Shown here in pieces: positions 19,100 through 29,902 of a stretch of 64,000 nt of DNA. The stretch lies in assembly GCF_000760215.1 (NCBI RefSeq), contig NZ_JNAW01000002.1:466300-530299 (forward strand). Reading direction: 5' to 3'. Within the stretch, counting starts at the first letter, position 1, and every line of letters begins with the position of its first letter. The notes beneath the pieces were generated by a model. It was given only the letters and a program-made list of their open reading frames with translations. It was not told where the DNA came from and made no database searches. The DNA is from Prochlorococcus sp. MIT 0603 (GTDB lineage Bacteria; Cyanobacteriota; Cyanobacteriia; PCC-6307; Cyanobiaceae). The translations under genes were made by a program, and so were the position numbers.

Positions 19100-20021
19100 G
19101 CCAGATTATTGGTCGATTTTAGGGCTTAAGCCTGGCAGTGATATTAATGAAATCAAAAGAGCATTTAGGTCAGAAGCAAGGAGATGGCATCCAGATCTAA
19201 ATATTAATGATTCCAATGCAGAGGAACGTTTTAAATTAGTAAAAGATGCTTATGAAGTTCTTAGTGATCCAGACAAAAGATTACTTTGGGAAAATGAGTA
19301 CACAATGGATCCCAGTCAGTTATTTTCAACTGGCTTTCCTTCTTATGAGGAATTTATAGATGTTGTTTTAGGTGTACGAATCCAATCGGATGAGATGCTC
19401 AACCATCATCAAAATGATGCAATTGATCTTGAAATACCTTTTAAGGAGGAATTTGATGACGATTCATATTTTGAAGATTATGAAAAACCTGCTACTTCTA
19501 AACCTCAGCCACCTCCAATAAGACAACTCGAAGATTTAGAAACAGCTATAGAATTAACCCCTGATCAAGCTCTATATGGAACCACTGTTGAAGTCGAGCT
19601 ATCAACTGGCACGATAGTTGAATTTTCTACGCCACCTTTTGCAGGGGATGGATGGCGACTTCGTTTGCCAGGTGTTGTTTTGGGGGGTAAGGATCACTTT
19701 ATTCAGATAAGAGTTGAAACTGAGGATGGTTTGCGAATAGATGGACTAAGAGTTATGTATCGACTGGAGTTATTCCCTCAAGATGCCTTGTTTGGTTGTG
19801 GTGTAGAAATACCAACGCTTGAAGGCCCTGTTGTTTTACAAGTACCACCAAAGTCATCATCTGGTCGACTCTTAAGATTGAGGAATCGTGGACTTCAATT
19901 TGAAGAATTAACGGGAGACCAAATAGTAGAAATTGTTATTGTTTTGCCAGAAGATATCACTGATTCCGAATTAGCGTTATACAAAAGGTTGCAAGAATTA
20001 TCTCTTGATGAAATTAATTAA
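19083..20021 (+). CDS. dnaJ: DnaJ-type co-chaperone without zinc finger
   Basis: J-domain protein of 312 residues that stimulates the ATPase of its DnaK partner. The J domain occupies about residues 8-72 with RWHPDLN (HPD intact); an acidic, proline-containing linker follows (about 100-150), then two DnaJ C-terminal beta domains (about 155-305). The Gly/Phe stretch and the CxxCxGxG zinc repeats are missing, as in CbpA or DnaJ3-like proteins. The ATG at 19083 lies inside the last codons of dnaK (17-nt overlap), pointing to coupled synthesis of a dedicated DnaK-DnaJ pair. Confidence 0.92.
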   Translation: MTSTTKPDYWSILGLKPGSDINEIKRAFRSEARRWHPDLNINDSNAEERFKLVKDAYEVLSDPDKRLLWENEYTMDPSQLFSTGFPSYEEFIDVVLGVRIQSDEMLNHHQNDAIDLEIPFKEEFDDDSYFEDYEKPATSKPQPPPIRQLEDLETAIELTPDQALYGTTVEVELSTGTIVEFSTPPFAGDGWRLRLPGVVLGGKDHFIQIRVETEDGLRIDGLRVMYRLELFPQDALFGCGVEIPTLEGPVVLQVPPKSSSGRLLRLRNRGLQFEELTGDQIVEIVIVLPEDITDSELALYKRLQELSLDEIN

Positions 20022-20059
20022 GAATGATTTATTATGTATTCATATCTCTCTGATCAAAA

Positions 20060-20461
20060 ATGCTTGTCCATGTTTTACTTTATAACGTAGGTAAAGAACA
20101 TGAGGGTATTCATTCTATTGATATTAAAGGTAAAACTATAGTTTTAATGTTTGAAGATATAGACGATGCGGAAAGATATCGTGGCCTTTTAGAAGCACAA
20201 GATTTTCCAAACCCTTCAATAGAATTAATAGAGCAGAAAGAAATTGATATTTTTTGTGATGATGCGGGTTATGAGTCTCGTCTTATACAGAAAGGGTTTG
20301 TACCTATTACTGAAGAAGACAGATTATTTATTTCACCACCTCAGAAAAACTTAGGATTAGAGCCTCCTTCTTCTAATCCAACTCAAACTGATTTATCTCA
20401 AAACAACTTAATTCAAGAAGACTTGGATACTATAAAAGAAAATCTCGAGAAATTAATCTGA
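20060..20461 (+). CDS. DUF3110 family protein
   Basis: Soluble protein of 133 residues starting MLVHVLLYNVGKEHEGIHSI, with the pattern GKTIVLMFEDIDDAERYRGLLEAQDFPNPSIE typical of DUF3110, a cyanobacterial/plastid family without assigned function. The last 35 residues are a low-complexity tail rich in N, Q, P and L. It is 38 nt after dnaJ and 1 nt before murQ, so it probably sits in the same transcript. Function unknown. Confidence 0.8.
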   Translation: MLVHVLLYNVGKEHEGIHSIDIKGKTIVLMFEDIDDAERYRGLLEAQDFPNPSIELIEQKEIDIFCDDAGYESRLIQKGFVPITEEDRLFISPPQKNLGLEPPSSNPTQTDLSQNNLIQEDLDTIKENLEKLI

Positions 20462-20462
20462 A

Positions 20463-21413
20463 ATGTCTTTATTTGATCAGTACAGTATCGACAATATAAA
20501 TAGGGAAAATCTTTTAACTGAAGAAAATAATAAGCGCAGTAAAGATATAGATGTATTAGATACTCATAGCCTGGTAAGTATATTCATAGAAGAGGATAAG
20601 AAGCCTCAGCAGGCTGTAAGTAATGCTAAGAATGAAATAGCAAATGCTATTGAAGAAATTTCAAAAAGATTAAAAAATAATGGCAGATTGTTTTATATTG
20701 GAGCTGGCACTTCTGGTCGATTGGCAGTACTTGATGCTGCAGAATGCCCCCCAACATTCTGCACTTCACCTGAATTAGTTCAGGCTTTAATTGCAGGTGG
20801 ACCTTCAGCTTTAATCAAAAGTGCTGAAGGCATTGAAGACAGTATTACAGAATCTATTTTAGATTTAAAAAAAAGGAACTTCTCTTCCAAGGATACTTTA
20901 ATTGGTATTACTGCAGGAGGTACAACCCCATATGTATTATCTGCATTAAAATATTCCAAAGAAATAAATGCTTTTAATCTTGTAATTACTTGCGTACCAG
21001 CAGAACAGGCTGTATTCAATAGTGACATTGTAATTAGGTTGCTAACTGGCCCTGAAATAATCCCTGGCTCCACACGTTTGAAAGCTGCTACAGCAACTAA
21101 AATGACCTTAAATATCATTTCCACTGGCATTATGATTAGGTTAGGAAAGATTTTCAAAAATAAAATGGTTGATTTATCAATTACTAATTCGAAATTATTA
21201 GATCGATCTATTAGAATTCTAAAAGATTTATTGAATATTGATAGAGCAGAAGCATTCGGCTTGTTGAAATCCTCTAATGGATCAGTTAAAATTTCATGTA
21301 TCATGAAATTAACAGGCTTAAGTTGTAAAAAAGCAAATTTAATTTTAGATCAGCACCAATCAAATCTACATAGTTGTTTATCAGCTCTTGGTGTAGATAT
21401 GTCTCAGTTTTAG
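20463..21413 (+). CDS. murQ: N-acetylmuramic acid 6-phosphate etherase
   Basis: Cleaves the lactyl ether of MurNAc 6-phosphate to give GlcNAc 6-phosphate, for recovery of peptidoglycan sugars. The SIS sugar-isomerase domain contains GRLFYIGAGTSGRLAVLDAAECPPTF and the second signature GPEIIPGSTRLKAATATK, both diagnostic of MurQ. Full length at 316 residues. It begins one base after the DUF3110 stop. No phosphotransferase or AnmK gene is present here, so the source of the phosphorylated sugar is unknown. Confidence 0.93.
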   Translation: MSLFDQYSIDNINRENLLTEENNKRSKDIDVLDTHSLVSIFIEEDKKPQQAVSNAKNEIANAIEEISKRLKNNGRLFYIGAGTSGRLAVLDAAECPPTFCTSPELVQALIAGGPSALIKSAEGIEDSITESILDLKKRNFSSKDTLIGITAGGTTPYVLSALKYSKEINAFNLVITCVPAEQAVFNSDIVIRLLTGPEIIPGSTRLKAATATKMTLNIISTGIMIRLGKIFKNKMVDLSITNSKLLDRSIRILKDLLNIDRAEAFGLLKSSNGSVKISCIMKLTGLSCKKANLILDQHQSNLHSCLSALGVDMSQF

Positions 21414-21497
21414 TTCGTTTGCATTTCGAATTATTCTGACAGTTAAACCTGCTTATTGCTTTATAATGATTATAAATCATTTTCTATTTAATTTACA

Positions 21498-21935
21498 ATG
21501 AAAGCCATAATGGATACTGATGTAGGGTCTATTTCTTTAGAATTATTTGAAACACATGCTCCCAGCACAGTTGCAAATTTTGCAAAGCTATCTAAAGAAG
21601 GCTTTTATGACGGTCTTTCTTTTCATCGTGTTATACAAGGATTCATGGCACAGGGTGGCTGTCCGAATTCTCGAGAGGGTTCTTCTGGCATGCCTGGAAC
21701 TGGTGGTCCAGGATATAACATTGATTGTGAAATTAATGAAAAAAAGCATATACCAGGAGCTCTTTCTATGGCTCATGCCGGCAAGAATACTGGTGGAAGC
21801 CAATTCTTTATAGTTCACAATTCCCAACCTCATCTTGATGGAGTACACACAGTTTTTGGACAAACTAAAGATATGGATGTTGTACTTAAATTAGAAAACG
21901 GATCGCTAATTAAAAAAGTAACTATTATTGATTAG
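21498..21935 (+). CDS. Peptidyl-prolyl cis-trans isomerase, cyclophilin type
   Basis: Cytoplasmic cyclophilin of 145 residues without a signal sequence; it speeds proline isomerisation during folding. The catalytic arginine and neighbours are present in [13 protein letters not shown], with [28 protein letters not shown] giving the rest of the active site. It follows murQ after 84 nt and ends 10 nt before the convergent ribBA stop. Confidence 0.94.
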   Translation: MKAIMDTDVGSISLELFETHAPSTVANFAKLSKEGFYDGLSFHRVIQGFMAQGGCPNSREGSSGMPGTGGPGYNIDCEINEKKHIPGALSMAHAGKNTGGSQFFIVHNSQPHLDGVHTVFGQTKDMDVVLKLENGSLIKKVTIID

Positions 21936-21945
21936 CCATATTTAA

Positions 21946-23592
21946 TTACTTCCATATTAATAAATACGGTAATTTTTTATTATGATTCTTTTTGATTTGG
22001 TCGGTTATATTACTTGATAGTAAATTAATATCTAAATAATCAGTTTCTAAATCTTGTGATGGGTGAATCGCTTGCTCTTTGCTACTAGATACAAATAAGC
22101 CAATTTTTGTTGTACCTTCCCAATTAACCATAGTTTCAAGAATACTTATTATTTTATCTATTTTGATTTCTTTTTTTATTCGCCATACAAATTGAGGCCT
22201 TTCTAATAGGGCTAATAATCTTGATGAATTTTCTGGTAGCAGTTCTAAATTATTTTCAGTTGCTTTTTGTTCAGCTTGAATTCTGAAAATTGAAAGCATC
22301 TGAGCAGAGGAGGCACCATCCCAAAAGACCACATAGTATTTACCCTCTTCATTTTTATATTGGTCACCTATTAAATGGCCTAGTTTTTTCTGCTTAATAG
22401 CCAAATATTCAGCATTATGGTCACCAGGTGAGATTACTAGTGGCTCTCTACTTTCTACTTTTATCCCATATCCTCCTAATCCCGCAATTTTTCGAGGATT
22501 GTTAGTTAATAATCTTAGTCGATGTATTCCTAGATCTGTGAGAATTTGTGCTCCAACACCATAATTTCGTAAATCAGCTGGGAAACCTAATTTTTCATTA
22601 GCTTCTACTGTATCTAATCCCCCATCCTGAAGGCTATAAGCTCTTAGTTTATTTATTAGTCCTATTCCTCTACCTTCTTGCCTTAGATAAACTACTATCC
22701 CTTCTCCTTCTTCTGAGATTTTTGATAATGCAGCTTCTAATTGAGGACGACAATCACATCTTAATGATCCAAAGGCATCTCCTGTTAAGCATTCTGAGTG
22801 CATCCTTACTAGTACAGGCTCTTTTAATTTTCCAATCTTGCCTTTTACTAAAGCCACATGTTCCGTACCATCTAATTCATTGACATAGCCGATAGCTTCA
22901 AATTTTCCAAATATGCTGGGCAATCTTGTCGAGGCCTTTCTATATACAAAACGTTCATTTTCTAATCTAAACTTAATTAGATCGGCGATGCTAATAATTT
23001 TGAGACCCCAAGTTTTTGCATAGTTTCTTAATTCTGGTAAACGGGCCATTGAACCATCGGCATTTTGAATTTCACAAATAACTCCAGCTGCTGATAAACC
23101 CGAGAGTAATGAAAGGTCTACAGCTGCCTCAGTATGACCAGCTCTTTTTAGAACACCCCCTTTATTAGCTCTTAATGGAAAAACATGTCCTGGTCTTCTT
23201 AAATGACTTGGTTTTGCTTTTGGGTTTAATGCTACTTGAATCGTTCTAGCTCTATCTTCAGCTGAGATGCCCGTTGAGACACCATATTCAGGGCCTGCAT
23301 CGATACTTATAGTAAAGGCTGTTTGATTTGAATCTGTATTCCTGTCCACCATTAAAGGAAGATCTAATTGATCTAATTTCTCACCATCCATAGCTAGACA
23401 TATCAAACCTCTAGCCTCAGTTGCCATGAAGTTTATTTGTTGAGGTGTGGCGAATTGAGCTGCACAAATTAAATCACCCTCGTTTTCTCTGCTTTCGTCA
23501 TCAACAACTACAACGCATTCACCATTCCTTATAGCAGCTAATGCATCTGCTATTTGATCAAAAGCTATATTTAGTGTGTTCTTAGATTTCAA
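21946..23592 (-). CDS. ribBA: Bifunctional DHBP synthase / GTP cyclohydrolase II
   Basis: Catalyses two starting reactions of riboflavin synthesis. Residues about 10-205 form the RibB domain (DDESRENEGD, RPGHVFPLRA, GHTEAAVDL); about 215-400 form the RibA domain with the zinc cysteines in SECLTGDAFGSLRCDC and the catalytic RQEGRGIGL. A C-terminal extension of about 150 residues (WDGASSAQMLSIFRIQ and onward) has no motif I recognise; such extensions occur in cyanobacterial RibBA. Both active sites look intact. Convergent with the cyclophilin gene, divergent from argC. Confidence 0.96.
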   Translation of the reverse strand: MKSKNTLNIAFDQIADALAAIRNGECVVVVDDESRENEGDLICAAQFATPQQINFMATEARGLICLAMDGEKLDQLDLPLMVDRNTDSNQTAFTISIDAGPEYGVSTGISAEDRARTIQVALNPKAKPSHLRRPGHVFPLRANKGGVLKRAGHTEAAVDLSLLSGLSAAGVICEIQNADGSMARLPELRNYAKTWGLKIISIADLIKFRLENERFVYRKASTRLPSIFGKFEAIGYVNELDGTEHVALVKGKIGKLKEPVLVRMHSECLTGDAFGSLRCDCRPQLEAALSKISEEGEGIVVYLRQEGRGIGLINKLRAYSLQDGGLDTVEANEKLGFPADLRNYGVGAQILTDLGIHRLRLLTNNPRKIAGLGGYGIKVESREPLVISPGDHNAEYLAIKQKKLGHLIGDQYKNEEGKYYVVFWDGASSAQMLSIFRIQAEQKATENNLELLPENSSRLLALLERPQFVWRIKKEIKIDKIISILETMVNWEGTTKIGLFVSSSKEQAIHPSQDLETDYLDINLLSSNITDQIKKNHNKKLPYLLIWK

Positions 23593-23688
23593 GTTCTACC
23601 TCTTAATTATTTGATGAATAAGGAGTTATTGCTGTACTTGAACTCTGGGATAAGTTCATAATGCTTTTTTAAGCCTATATTATTCTAT

Positions 23689-24768
23689 ATGGAACCTATA
23701 AATAATAATCCAAAACGTGTTGCGATCATAGGTGCATCTGGTTACGGTGGCCTGCAGGCAATTAGATTACTAAAAGATCACCCTTTTTTTGAAATATCCT
23801 TTTTAGGTGGGGATAAAACTGTTAATACAAAATGGAATGACTTATGTCCTTTCCTAAAGCTGCCAAATGATCCAGTTATTCAGTCTGTAAACCCAGATCT
23901 AATATCAGAATCAGCTGACTTTGTTTTGTTGAGTCTCCCAAATGGATTCTCTTCTCAGATAACACCAGAATTGATAAATAGAAAAATTAAAGTTGTCGAT
24001 CTATCTGCTGACTATAGATATAGGTCCTTGGAACAATGGAAAGATGTTTATTCAAAAGAGGCAAGTAATTTTATCAGGTCTGATGAGGAACTTTGTAAAA
24101 AGGCTATTTATGGAATACCAGAATGGAATTTTAATGAAATATCTAAATCAGACTTGATTGCTTCACCGGGTTGCTTCCCAACATCCAGTTTATTAGCTTT
24201 GTTACCATTTTTAAAGCAAGGACTTATAGATGAAGAAGGAATTATTATCGATTCTAAAACAGGAACTTCGGGAGGTGGGCGGAATCCAAAAGAACATTTA
24301 TTACTCTCAGAATGTTCTGAATCAATATCCCCTTACGGAGTTATAGGCCATAGGCATACATCAGAAATAGAGCAGGAATTAAGTAGTATTTCATCAACGA
24401 ATATTCAGTTACAATTTACTCCTCACCTTGTTCCAATGGTAAGAGGTATACTTTCAACAGTTTATGCTCGATTGCGAGATCCTTGCTTAACTGCTAATGA
24501 TTGTAAGACTGTATTAGAAGCTATATATCGTGATAAATCAACAATAGAAATATTACCTGTAGGAATTTATCCTAGTACTAAATGGGTTAGATTTACAAAT
24601 AAAGCCTTATTAAGTGTTCAAGTAGATAATCGTAATGGGAGATTAGTCTTAATGAGTGCTATAGATAATTTAATAAAGGGTCAGGCTGGTCAAGCAATTC
24701 AATGCCTTAATCTGATGGCAGGAATAAATATTAATGAAGGATTGCCTTTAGATACTTTTTATCCTTAA
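23689..24768 (+). CDS. argC: N-acetyl-gamma-glutamyl-phosphate reductase
   Basis: NADPH enzyme making N-acetylglutamate semialdehyde in arginine synthesis. The 359-residue protein has the Rossmann start VAIIGASGYGGLQAIRLL, the catalytic cysteine in ASPGCFPTSSLLALLP, and GTSGGGRNPKEHLL and GHRHTSEIEQEL downstream. All expected residues are present. It ends one base before the convergent purN stop. Confidence 0.96.
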   Translation: MEPINNNPKRVAIIGASGYGGLQAIRLLKDHPFFEISFLGGDKTVNTKWNDLCPFLKLPNDPVIQSVNPDLISESADFVLLSLPNGFSSQITPELINRKIKVVDLSADYRYRSLEQWKDVYSKEASNFIRSDEELCKKAIYGIPEWNFNEISKSDLIASPGCFPTSSLLALLPFLKQGLIDEEGIIIDSKTGTSGGGRNPKEHLLLSECSESISPYGVIGHRHTSEIEQELSSISSTNIQLQFTPHLVPMVRGILSTVYARLRDPCLTANDCKTVLEAIYRDKSTIEILPVGIYPSTKWVRFTNKALLSVQVDNRNGRLVLMSAIDNLIKGQAGQAIQCLNLMAGININEGLPLDTFYP

Positions 24769-25416
24769 TTATTCAATCTTTCTCCATTTACTTGCTGCTA
24801 TTGCAATACCTATACTTATGATTTTATGTTCTTGCTCTTGTATCTTAAAATGTAGAGTATCTTCGTCATCTAATTCATTTATTGGTATTGCTGCTTGAAC
24901 TAATATCTCACCAGAATCAACATCTTTATTTACAATATGTACACTACACCCTGTAATTTTACTAGAACTAGATAATGCTTGATTTACAGCTTTATTTCCC
25001 TTGAAACTTGGCAACAAAGAAGGGTGTAAGTTGACAACCTTGCCATTGAACTTATCTATAAGTATTGAAGTGACAATTCTCATCCATCCAACCATTATGA
25101 CACCTTCAACATTAAATCTTTCTAGTATATTAATAATTGCAAAGTCTAAATCCTCTCTATTGTTATAATCTTTATGATTAAGTATAAAATAAGGAATACA
25201 ATTATTTTTCGCTTTTTCTATTGAACCACAATTAGGATCATTGACAATTAGGCATTTTATTTCAGCATCTAATTTATCATTATTAATGTCTTTTATTATT
25301 GCCTCAAAATTACTTCCTTTTCCTGAAGCTAGAATGGCTAGAGTTAATTTAGGTTTAAACTTTGGCAATGTTGTTAAATTTGGATTTATGATTGCATTGG
25401 GATTTGTTCTATTCAT
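24769..25416 (-). CDS. purN: Phosphoribosylglycinamide formyltransferase
   Basis: Transfers the formyl group of 10-formyltetrahydrofolate to GAR in purine synthesis. The loop LAILASGKGSNFEAI binds the phosphate, and VNLHPSLLPSFKGNKAV carries the catalytic H and S residues, with SGEILVQAAIPI after them. The first 25 residues are a poorly conserved leader before the fold begins, so a later start is possible but no good codon stands out. 215 residues in all. Divergent from pgi across 183 nt. Confidence 0.94.
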   Translation of the reverse strand: MNRTNPNAIINPNLTTLPKFKPKLTLAILASGKGSNFEAIIKDINNDKLDAEIKCLIVNDPNCGSIEKAKNNCIPYFILNHKDYNNREDLDFAIINILERFNVEGVIMVGWMRIVTSILIDKFNGKVVNLHPSLLPSFKGNKAVNQALSSSSKITGCSVHIVNKDVDSGEILVQAAIPINELDDEDTLHFKIQEQEHKIISIGIAIAASKWRKIE

Positions 25417-25599
25417 AATTTAAAAAATTGTTTGTTGTTTTTATATTCTATTTAGATGTTGGTATTTATTATATATTAGGTTGGTGATTCATGAACATTT
25501 AATTGGTTTCGTAGATAAATTATCGATTTTAATTGCATGATGATACATAATAAGAAAAATTTTTGTAGATCGTTGGATCAATAATCTGATCTCCTTGAT

Positions 25600-27201
25600 A
25601 TGAAATTCCAAGACTTTGACAATGCTAATCCTTTGAGTCAATGGAGCCGTTTTTGTGATCTCCTCTTTTTTGATCAACAGATTGGGATATGGATTGATAT
25701 AAGCAGGATGAATCTATCATCAAATGAACTTGCAGAAATGGAGGATTCATTCTTAAAAGCCTTTTCTCATATGCGGGAACTTGAGAATGGGGCAATTTCA
25801 AACCAAGATGAAAACAGACAGGTTGGTCATTATTGGCTTAGGGACCCTTCTATAGCTCCAAATAATTTAATTGGAGAATCCATCCAAAAGGAAATCAGAG
25901 ATATTAACGATTTTGGAGAAAAAATTCTTAATGGAGAAATTATCAATGAACATGGTCAGAAATTTACAGATGTTTTTTGGATAGGTATTGGAGGAAGTGG
26001 ATTAGGCCCTTTATTGATAGTCAATTCCTTGCAAGAAAAAGGAAAAGGTTTAAATTTCACTTTTCTGGATAATGTCGACCCTAATGGTATTTACCAAAAA
26101 TTAGACTTATTGAAGGATTCTCTTTCTTCTACTTTGTTTGTTGTCGTTAGTAAATCTGGTGGAACCCCTGAGCCTCAGATTGGGATGGATCAAGCAAGAA
26201 AATATTTAACGGATAAGGGCTATGAATGGTCAAGTAGGGCTATAGCAATAACTATGAATCAAAGCGCCCTTTACAAAAAAGCAAAAGACGAATCATGGCT
26301 TAAAATTTTTGATTTGCCAGATTGGGTTGGTGGAAGGACAAGCATTGCTGGCGCAGTAGGTCTTCTACCTATAGCTTTAATTGGTAACGACATTAATCAT
26401 TTTCTTAATGGTTGTAGTCATATGGATAAGATTACAAGGAGAGAGAAAATTGTAGATAACCCAGCAGCTTTGTTGGCTTCTGTTTGGTTTTCTTCAGGAC
26501 AAGGAAAAGGATTAAGGGATATGGTTGTATTGCCTTATCAAGATCGACTAGAGGTGTTTAGTAAGTATCTACAACAATTAGTAATGGAATCATTAGGCAA
26601 AGAAATAAATAGAAAAGGTCAAAAGGTAAATCAAGGTTTGGCAGTCTATGGCAACAAGGGCTCTACAGATCAACATGCTTATGTTCAACAATTAAGAGAT
26701 GGAATTGATAATTTCTTTGTTACCTTTATAGAAATTCTAGAAGATAGTAAAAACGTACCCAAAATTAATAAGAAATCTCCAGGTGATTATCTTTCTGGAT
26801 TTTTACAAGGGACTCGGTTAGCACTATCTGAGAATAACAGACAAAGCATAACTATCACATTAAATAAGTTTGACTCATATTCGCTTGGAGCACTAATTGC
26901 TTTGTTTGAAAGAAGTGTTGGTTTATATGCAGAGCTTATCGATATTAATGCATACCATCAACCTGGAGTTGAGGCTGGAAAGAAAGCAGCTTCTAATATA
27001 CTTAAACTTCAATCTGATATCGAATTAGTATTATTAGACCAGGAAAGTTATAGTATTGAACAAATTATGAAGAAAATTCCTGACTCTTCTGCAGAGTCTA
27101 TATTTATAATATTAAGACACTTGGCAGCAAACAATTCTGTATATAAAGTAAACGGAGATTGGTCAGAACCTAGGTCCTTATTAATTAAAAAGCATAACTA
27201 G
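25600..27201 (+). CDS. pgi: Glucose-6-phosphate isomerase
   Basis: Interconverts glucose 6-phosphate and fructose 6-phosphate. The SIS domains show [28 protein letters not shown], and the C-terminal lysine region [14 protein letters not shown]. The 533-residue length fits the cyanobacterial enzyme. It overlaps the convergent leuS by 4 nt at 27198-27201. Confidence 0.96.
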   Translation: MKFQDFDNANPLSQWSRFCDLLFFDQQIGIWIDISRMNLSSNELAEMEDSFLKAFSHMRELENGAISNQDENRQVGHYWLRDPSIAPNNLIGESIQKEIRDINDFGEKILNGEIINEHGQKFTDVFWIGIGGSGLGPLLIVNSLQEKGKGLNFTFLDNVDPNGIYQKLDLLKDSLSSTLFVVVSKSGGTPEPQIGMDQARKYLTDKGYEWSSRAIAITMNQSALYKKAKDESWLKIFDLPDWVGGRTSIAGAVGLLPIALIGNDINHFLNGCSHMDKITRREKIVDNPAALLASVWFSSGQGKGLRDMVVLPYQDRLEVFSKYLQQLVMESLGKEINRKGQKVNQGLAVYGNKGSTDQHAYVQQLRDGIDNFFVTFIEILEDSKNVPKINKKSPGDYLSGFLQGTRLALSENNRQSITITLNKFDSYSLGALIALFERSVGLYAELIDINAYHQPGVEAGKKAASNILKLQSDIELVLLDQESYSIEQIMKKIPDSSAESIFIILRHLAANNSVYKVNGDWSEPRSLLIKKHN

Positions 27202-29780
27202 ATAACTATATTTATTAATTTACCTTTTACTACTATAATTCTTTTAGGAGTATTATCTTTTATCCATTTCTTACCAACGTCACTTTTGACTGCTTTCTCT
27301 TTTAAAATATCATCATCATCATTTGTATTAGCAGAAACAAACCCTCTCACTTTGCCATTTATTTGAATTATAAGGTTATAACTATCTTCAATTAATGCTG
27401 ATTCATCATGAGTTGGCCATGAGCTTTCATGAATACTTCCTTCGCAATTCAATTTTGCCCATAGCTCTTCGGATAAATGAGGGGCAAATGGTGCTAATAA
27501 AATAGATAATGTAGTTAATGATTGGTTAAGTATTAAATGATTTACTTTATCTTTATTTTCGTAGATGGAATTACAAAGAATCATTAACTCTGATATTGCA
27601 GTATTGAATTGTGAATTTAAATCTAGATCTATGGTTACTTCCTTAATAGTTTTATTTATAATTTTCCTTAATTTTCTATCGGAATCATTTAGCTTATCTA
27701 CTTTTAACGATGGATCTATATATTTTAATTTAAAATCAGAAATATCTTCTATCTCTGCAAAGAGCCTCCAAATTCTATTTATAAATCGATATTGTCCTTC
27801 TACATCTGATTCATCCCATTCAAGATCTTTTTCTGGTGGAGCCTTGAAAAGAATAAACATTCTCGCTGTATCCGCTCCATATTTATCTATTACATCTGAT
27901 GGATCTACACCATTGTATTTGGATTTTGACATTTTTTCATATATAACATCTAATTTTTCACCAGTATTTGGATCTGTAGGATTTTTATGATCCTTTACTA
28001 GATTAGAAGCTATATATTTTTGAGTAGATGGATTTTTAAATGTAATACCCTGAACCATACCTTGTGTTAAGAGATTCTTAAATGGTTCTTTGATATTAAA
28101 CCCTTGACTTATTTTTAGTGCTTTTAATATAAATCTTGAATATAATAAATGTAGAATAGCATGCTCAATTCCACCAACATATTGATCAACAGGTAGCCAT
28201 TTGTCAATTTTCTTTCGATCGAACGGTCTTGAAGTATTTTTAGAATCTACATATCTTAAAAAATACCAAGATGAACACATAAATGTATCCATAGTGTCAG
28301 TCTCTAATTTTGCTTGCCCATTACATCTGGGGCAAATGGTTTTCTGATTAGAATTATTATGATTCAACTTAAGAGGTAAATCGTCTTTTGGTAAAGGGAC
28401 AATACCGCATTTATCACAATGAATTATAGGTATAGGACAACCCCAGTAACGCTGCCGTGAAATCAACCAGTCTCTTAGCTTATAGCTAACTTTTTTATAT
28501 GCCCATCCTTCATCTATTCCTTGTTGTGTAATTTTTTCTTTCGCTTTTGTTGAGATTAAATTATTAAATGGACCAGAATTTATAAGTATCCCATTACCTG
28601 TATATGCTCTGGTTTCATTATCATCTGTTTCTTTCTCACTTTTAACAACATAAGTAATTGGTAGAGAATACTTAGTGGCAAAATCATAATCGCGTTGATC
28701 ATGACCTGGCACCCCCATTACAGCACCTGTTGCATATGTTTCAAGTACATAGTCTGCAACCCATACTGGAATTAACTCACCATTAATTGGATTAATAGCT
28801 TTACATCCTATATCTACTCCCCTTTTATCCTTTCCTGTAGATGTTCGTTCTTGATCACTTAACTTTGATATTATATTTCTAAAGTCATTCAGTTCTGACC
28901 TATTTTTTTTGCAAACAATTGAATTAACTAATGGATGTTCTGGAGCAAGTACTAGATAATTTGCTCCATAAATAGTGTCTGGGCGAGTAGTAAATATTTT
29001 TACAGTATATTTTTTAGAGTTAGTTAATATTTTAAAGTCTATCTCTGTTCCAGAAGATTTCCCTATCCAATTTTCTTGCATAGCTTTAACATTTTGAGGC
29101 CAGCCATTTAGCTTTTGCAGGTCTACTATTAACTCCTCAGCGAAATCTGTAATTTTAAGAAACCATTGTTTTAACTTTCTTTTTTCTACAATTGCTCCAG
29201 ATCTCCATGATCTACCATTTGAATCAACCTGTTCATTAGCAAGAACAGTTTTGTCTATAGGATCCCAATTTACAGTTGCTGATTTTTGATAAGCGAGGCC
29301 ATTCTCTAGTAACTGTAAGAATATATATTGTGTCCATTTAAAATAGTCTTCATGGCAAGTTTTTAATTCCCTTTCCCAATCAATTGAAAGTCCCAATCGC
29401 TTGAGTTGTTTCTTCATTTGCTCGATATTTTTGTATGTCCATATATCAGCAGGAATTCCTCTGTCTATCGCTGCATTCTCAGCAGGTAAGCCGAATGCAT
29501 CCCAGCCCATTGGGTGCAAGACAGCTTCTCCTTTCATTCTATGAAGTCTTGCTATTACATCAGTAATTACATAATTTCGGACATGCCCCATATGTAATGT
29601 TCCAGATGGATAGGGAAACATTGAGAGTGCGTAAAACTTTTTTTGGTTTGGTTTGGGGTCTTGTGTCTTGTATAGACTTGACTCTTCCCAAACTTTTTGC
29701 CAATACTGTTCTGATATGTTTGGCCTATAAGCTTTTGGTGTGCTTTCTATAGATTGATTGTGTGCTGGCTTAGATGTCAC
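27198..29780 (-). CDS. leuS: Leucyl-tRNA synthetase
   Basis: Charges tRNA-Leu. The 860-residue class I enzyme has the HIGH-type motif [11 protein letters not shown], a CP1 editing domain with [13 protein letters not shown] (about 340-355), a zinc-like loop [16 protein letters not shown]...CPRCNG, and KMSKSKYNG. The anticodon-binding and C-terminal domains are complete. Start ATG at 29780, 122 nt from divergent dapF. Confidence 0.97.
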   Translation of the reverse strand: MTSKPAHNQSIESTPKAYRPNISEQYWQKVWEESSLYKTQDPKPNQKKFYALSMFPYPSGTLHMGHVRNYVITDVIARLHRMKGEAVLHPMGWDAFGLPAENAAIDRGIPADIWTYKNIEQMKKQLKRLGLSIDWERELKTCHEDYFKWTQYIFLQLLENGLAYQKSATVNWDPIDKTVLANEQVDSNGRSWRSGAIVEKRKLKQWFLKITDFAEELIVDLQKLNGWPQNVKAMQENWIGKSSGTEIDFKILTNSKKYTVKIFTTRPDTIYGANYLVLAPEHPLVNSIVCKKNRSELNDFRNIISKLSDQERTSTGKDKRGVDIGCKAINPINGELIPVWVADYVLETYATGAVMGVPGHDQRDYDFATKYSLPITYVVKSEKETDDNETRAYTGNGILINSGPFNNLISTKAKEKITQQGIDEGWAYKKVSYKLRDWLISRQRYWGCPIPIIHCDKCGIVPLPKDDLPLKLNHNNSNQKTICPRCNGQAKLETDTMDTFMCSSWYFLRYVDSKNTSRPFDRKKIDKWLPVDQYVGGIEHAILHLLYSRFILKALKISQGFNIKEPFKNLLTQGMVQGITFKNPSTQKYIASNLVKDHKNPTDPNTGEKLDVIYEKMSKSKYNGVDPSDVIDKYGADTARMFILFKAPPEKDLEWDESDVEGQYRFINRIWRLFAEIEDISDFKLKYIDPSLKVDKLNDSDRKLRKIINKTIKEVTIDLDLNSQFNTAISELMILCNSIYENKDKVNHLILNQSLTTLSILLAPFAPHLSEELWAKLNCEGSIHESSWPTHDESALIEDSYNLIIQINGKVRGFVSANTNDDDDILKEKAVKSDVGKKWIKDNTPKRIIVVKGKLINIVI

Positions 29781-29902
29781 TTATTTTTAGTTTGAAGATA
29801 ATACTGTTATGTTGATAATAATCTTAAAACAAAAACTATACTATTATTATAAGTGTCATACACTATTCTTCTAATAATTCCTAATCTGATTATTTTCTTA
29901 AT

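Noticed and set aside
20780-21304. Long minus-strand open frame of 174 codons inside murQ
   Set aside because: murQ on the plus strand has full family motifs; the antisense frame shows no domain and is a by-product of its codon pattern.
25489-25677. Minus-strand frame overlapping the pgi start
   Set aside because: Basic, low-complexity product in the purN-pgi promoter gap, overlapping the pgi N-terminus; no sign of a real gene.
27565-27990. Plus-strand open frame opposite leuS
   Set aside because: Covers leuS catalytic coding sequence; no motif of its own.
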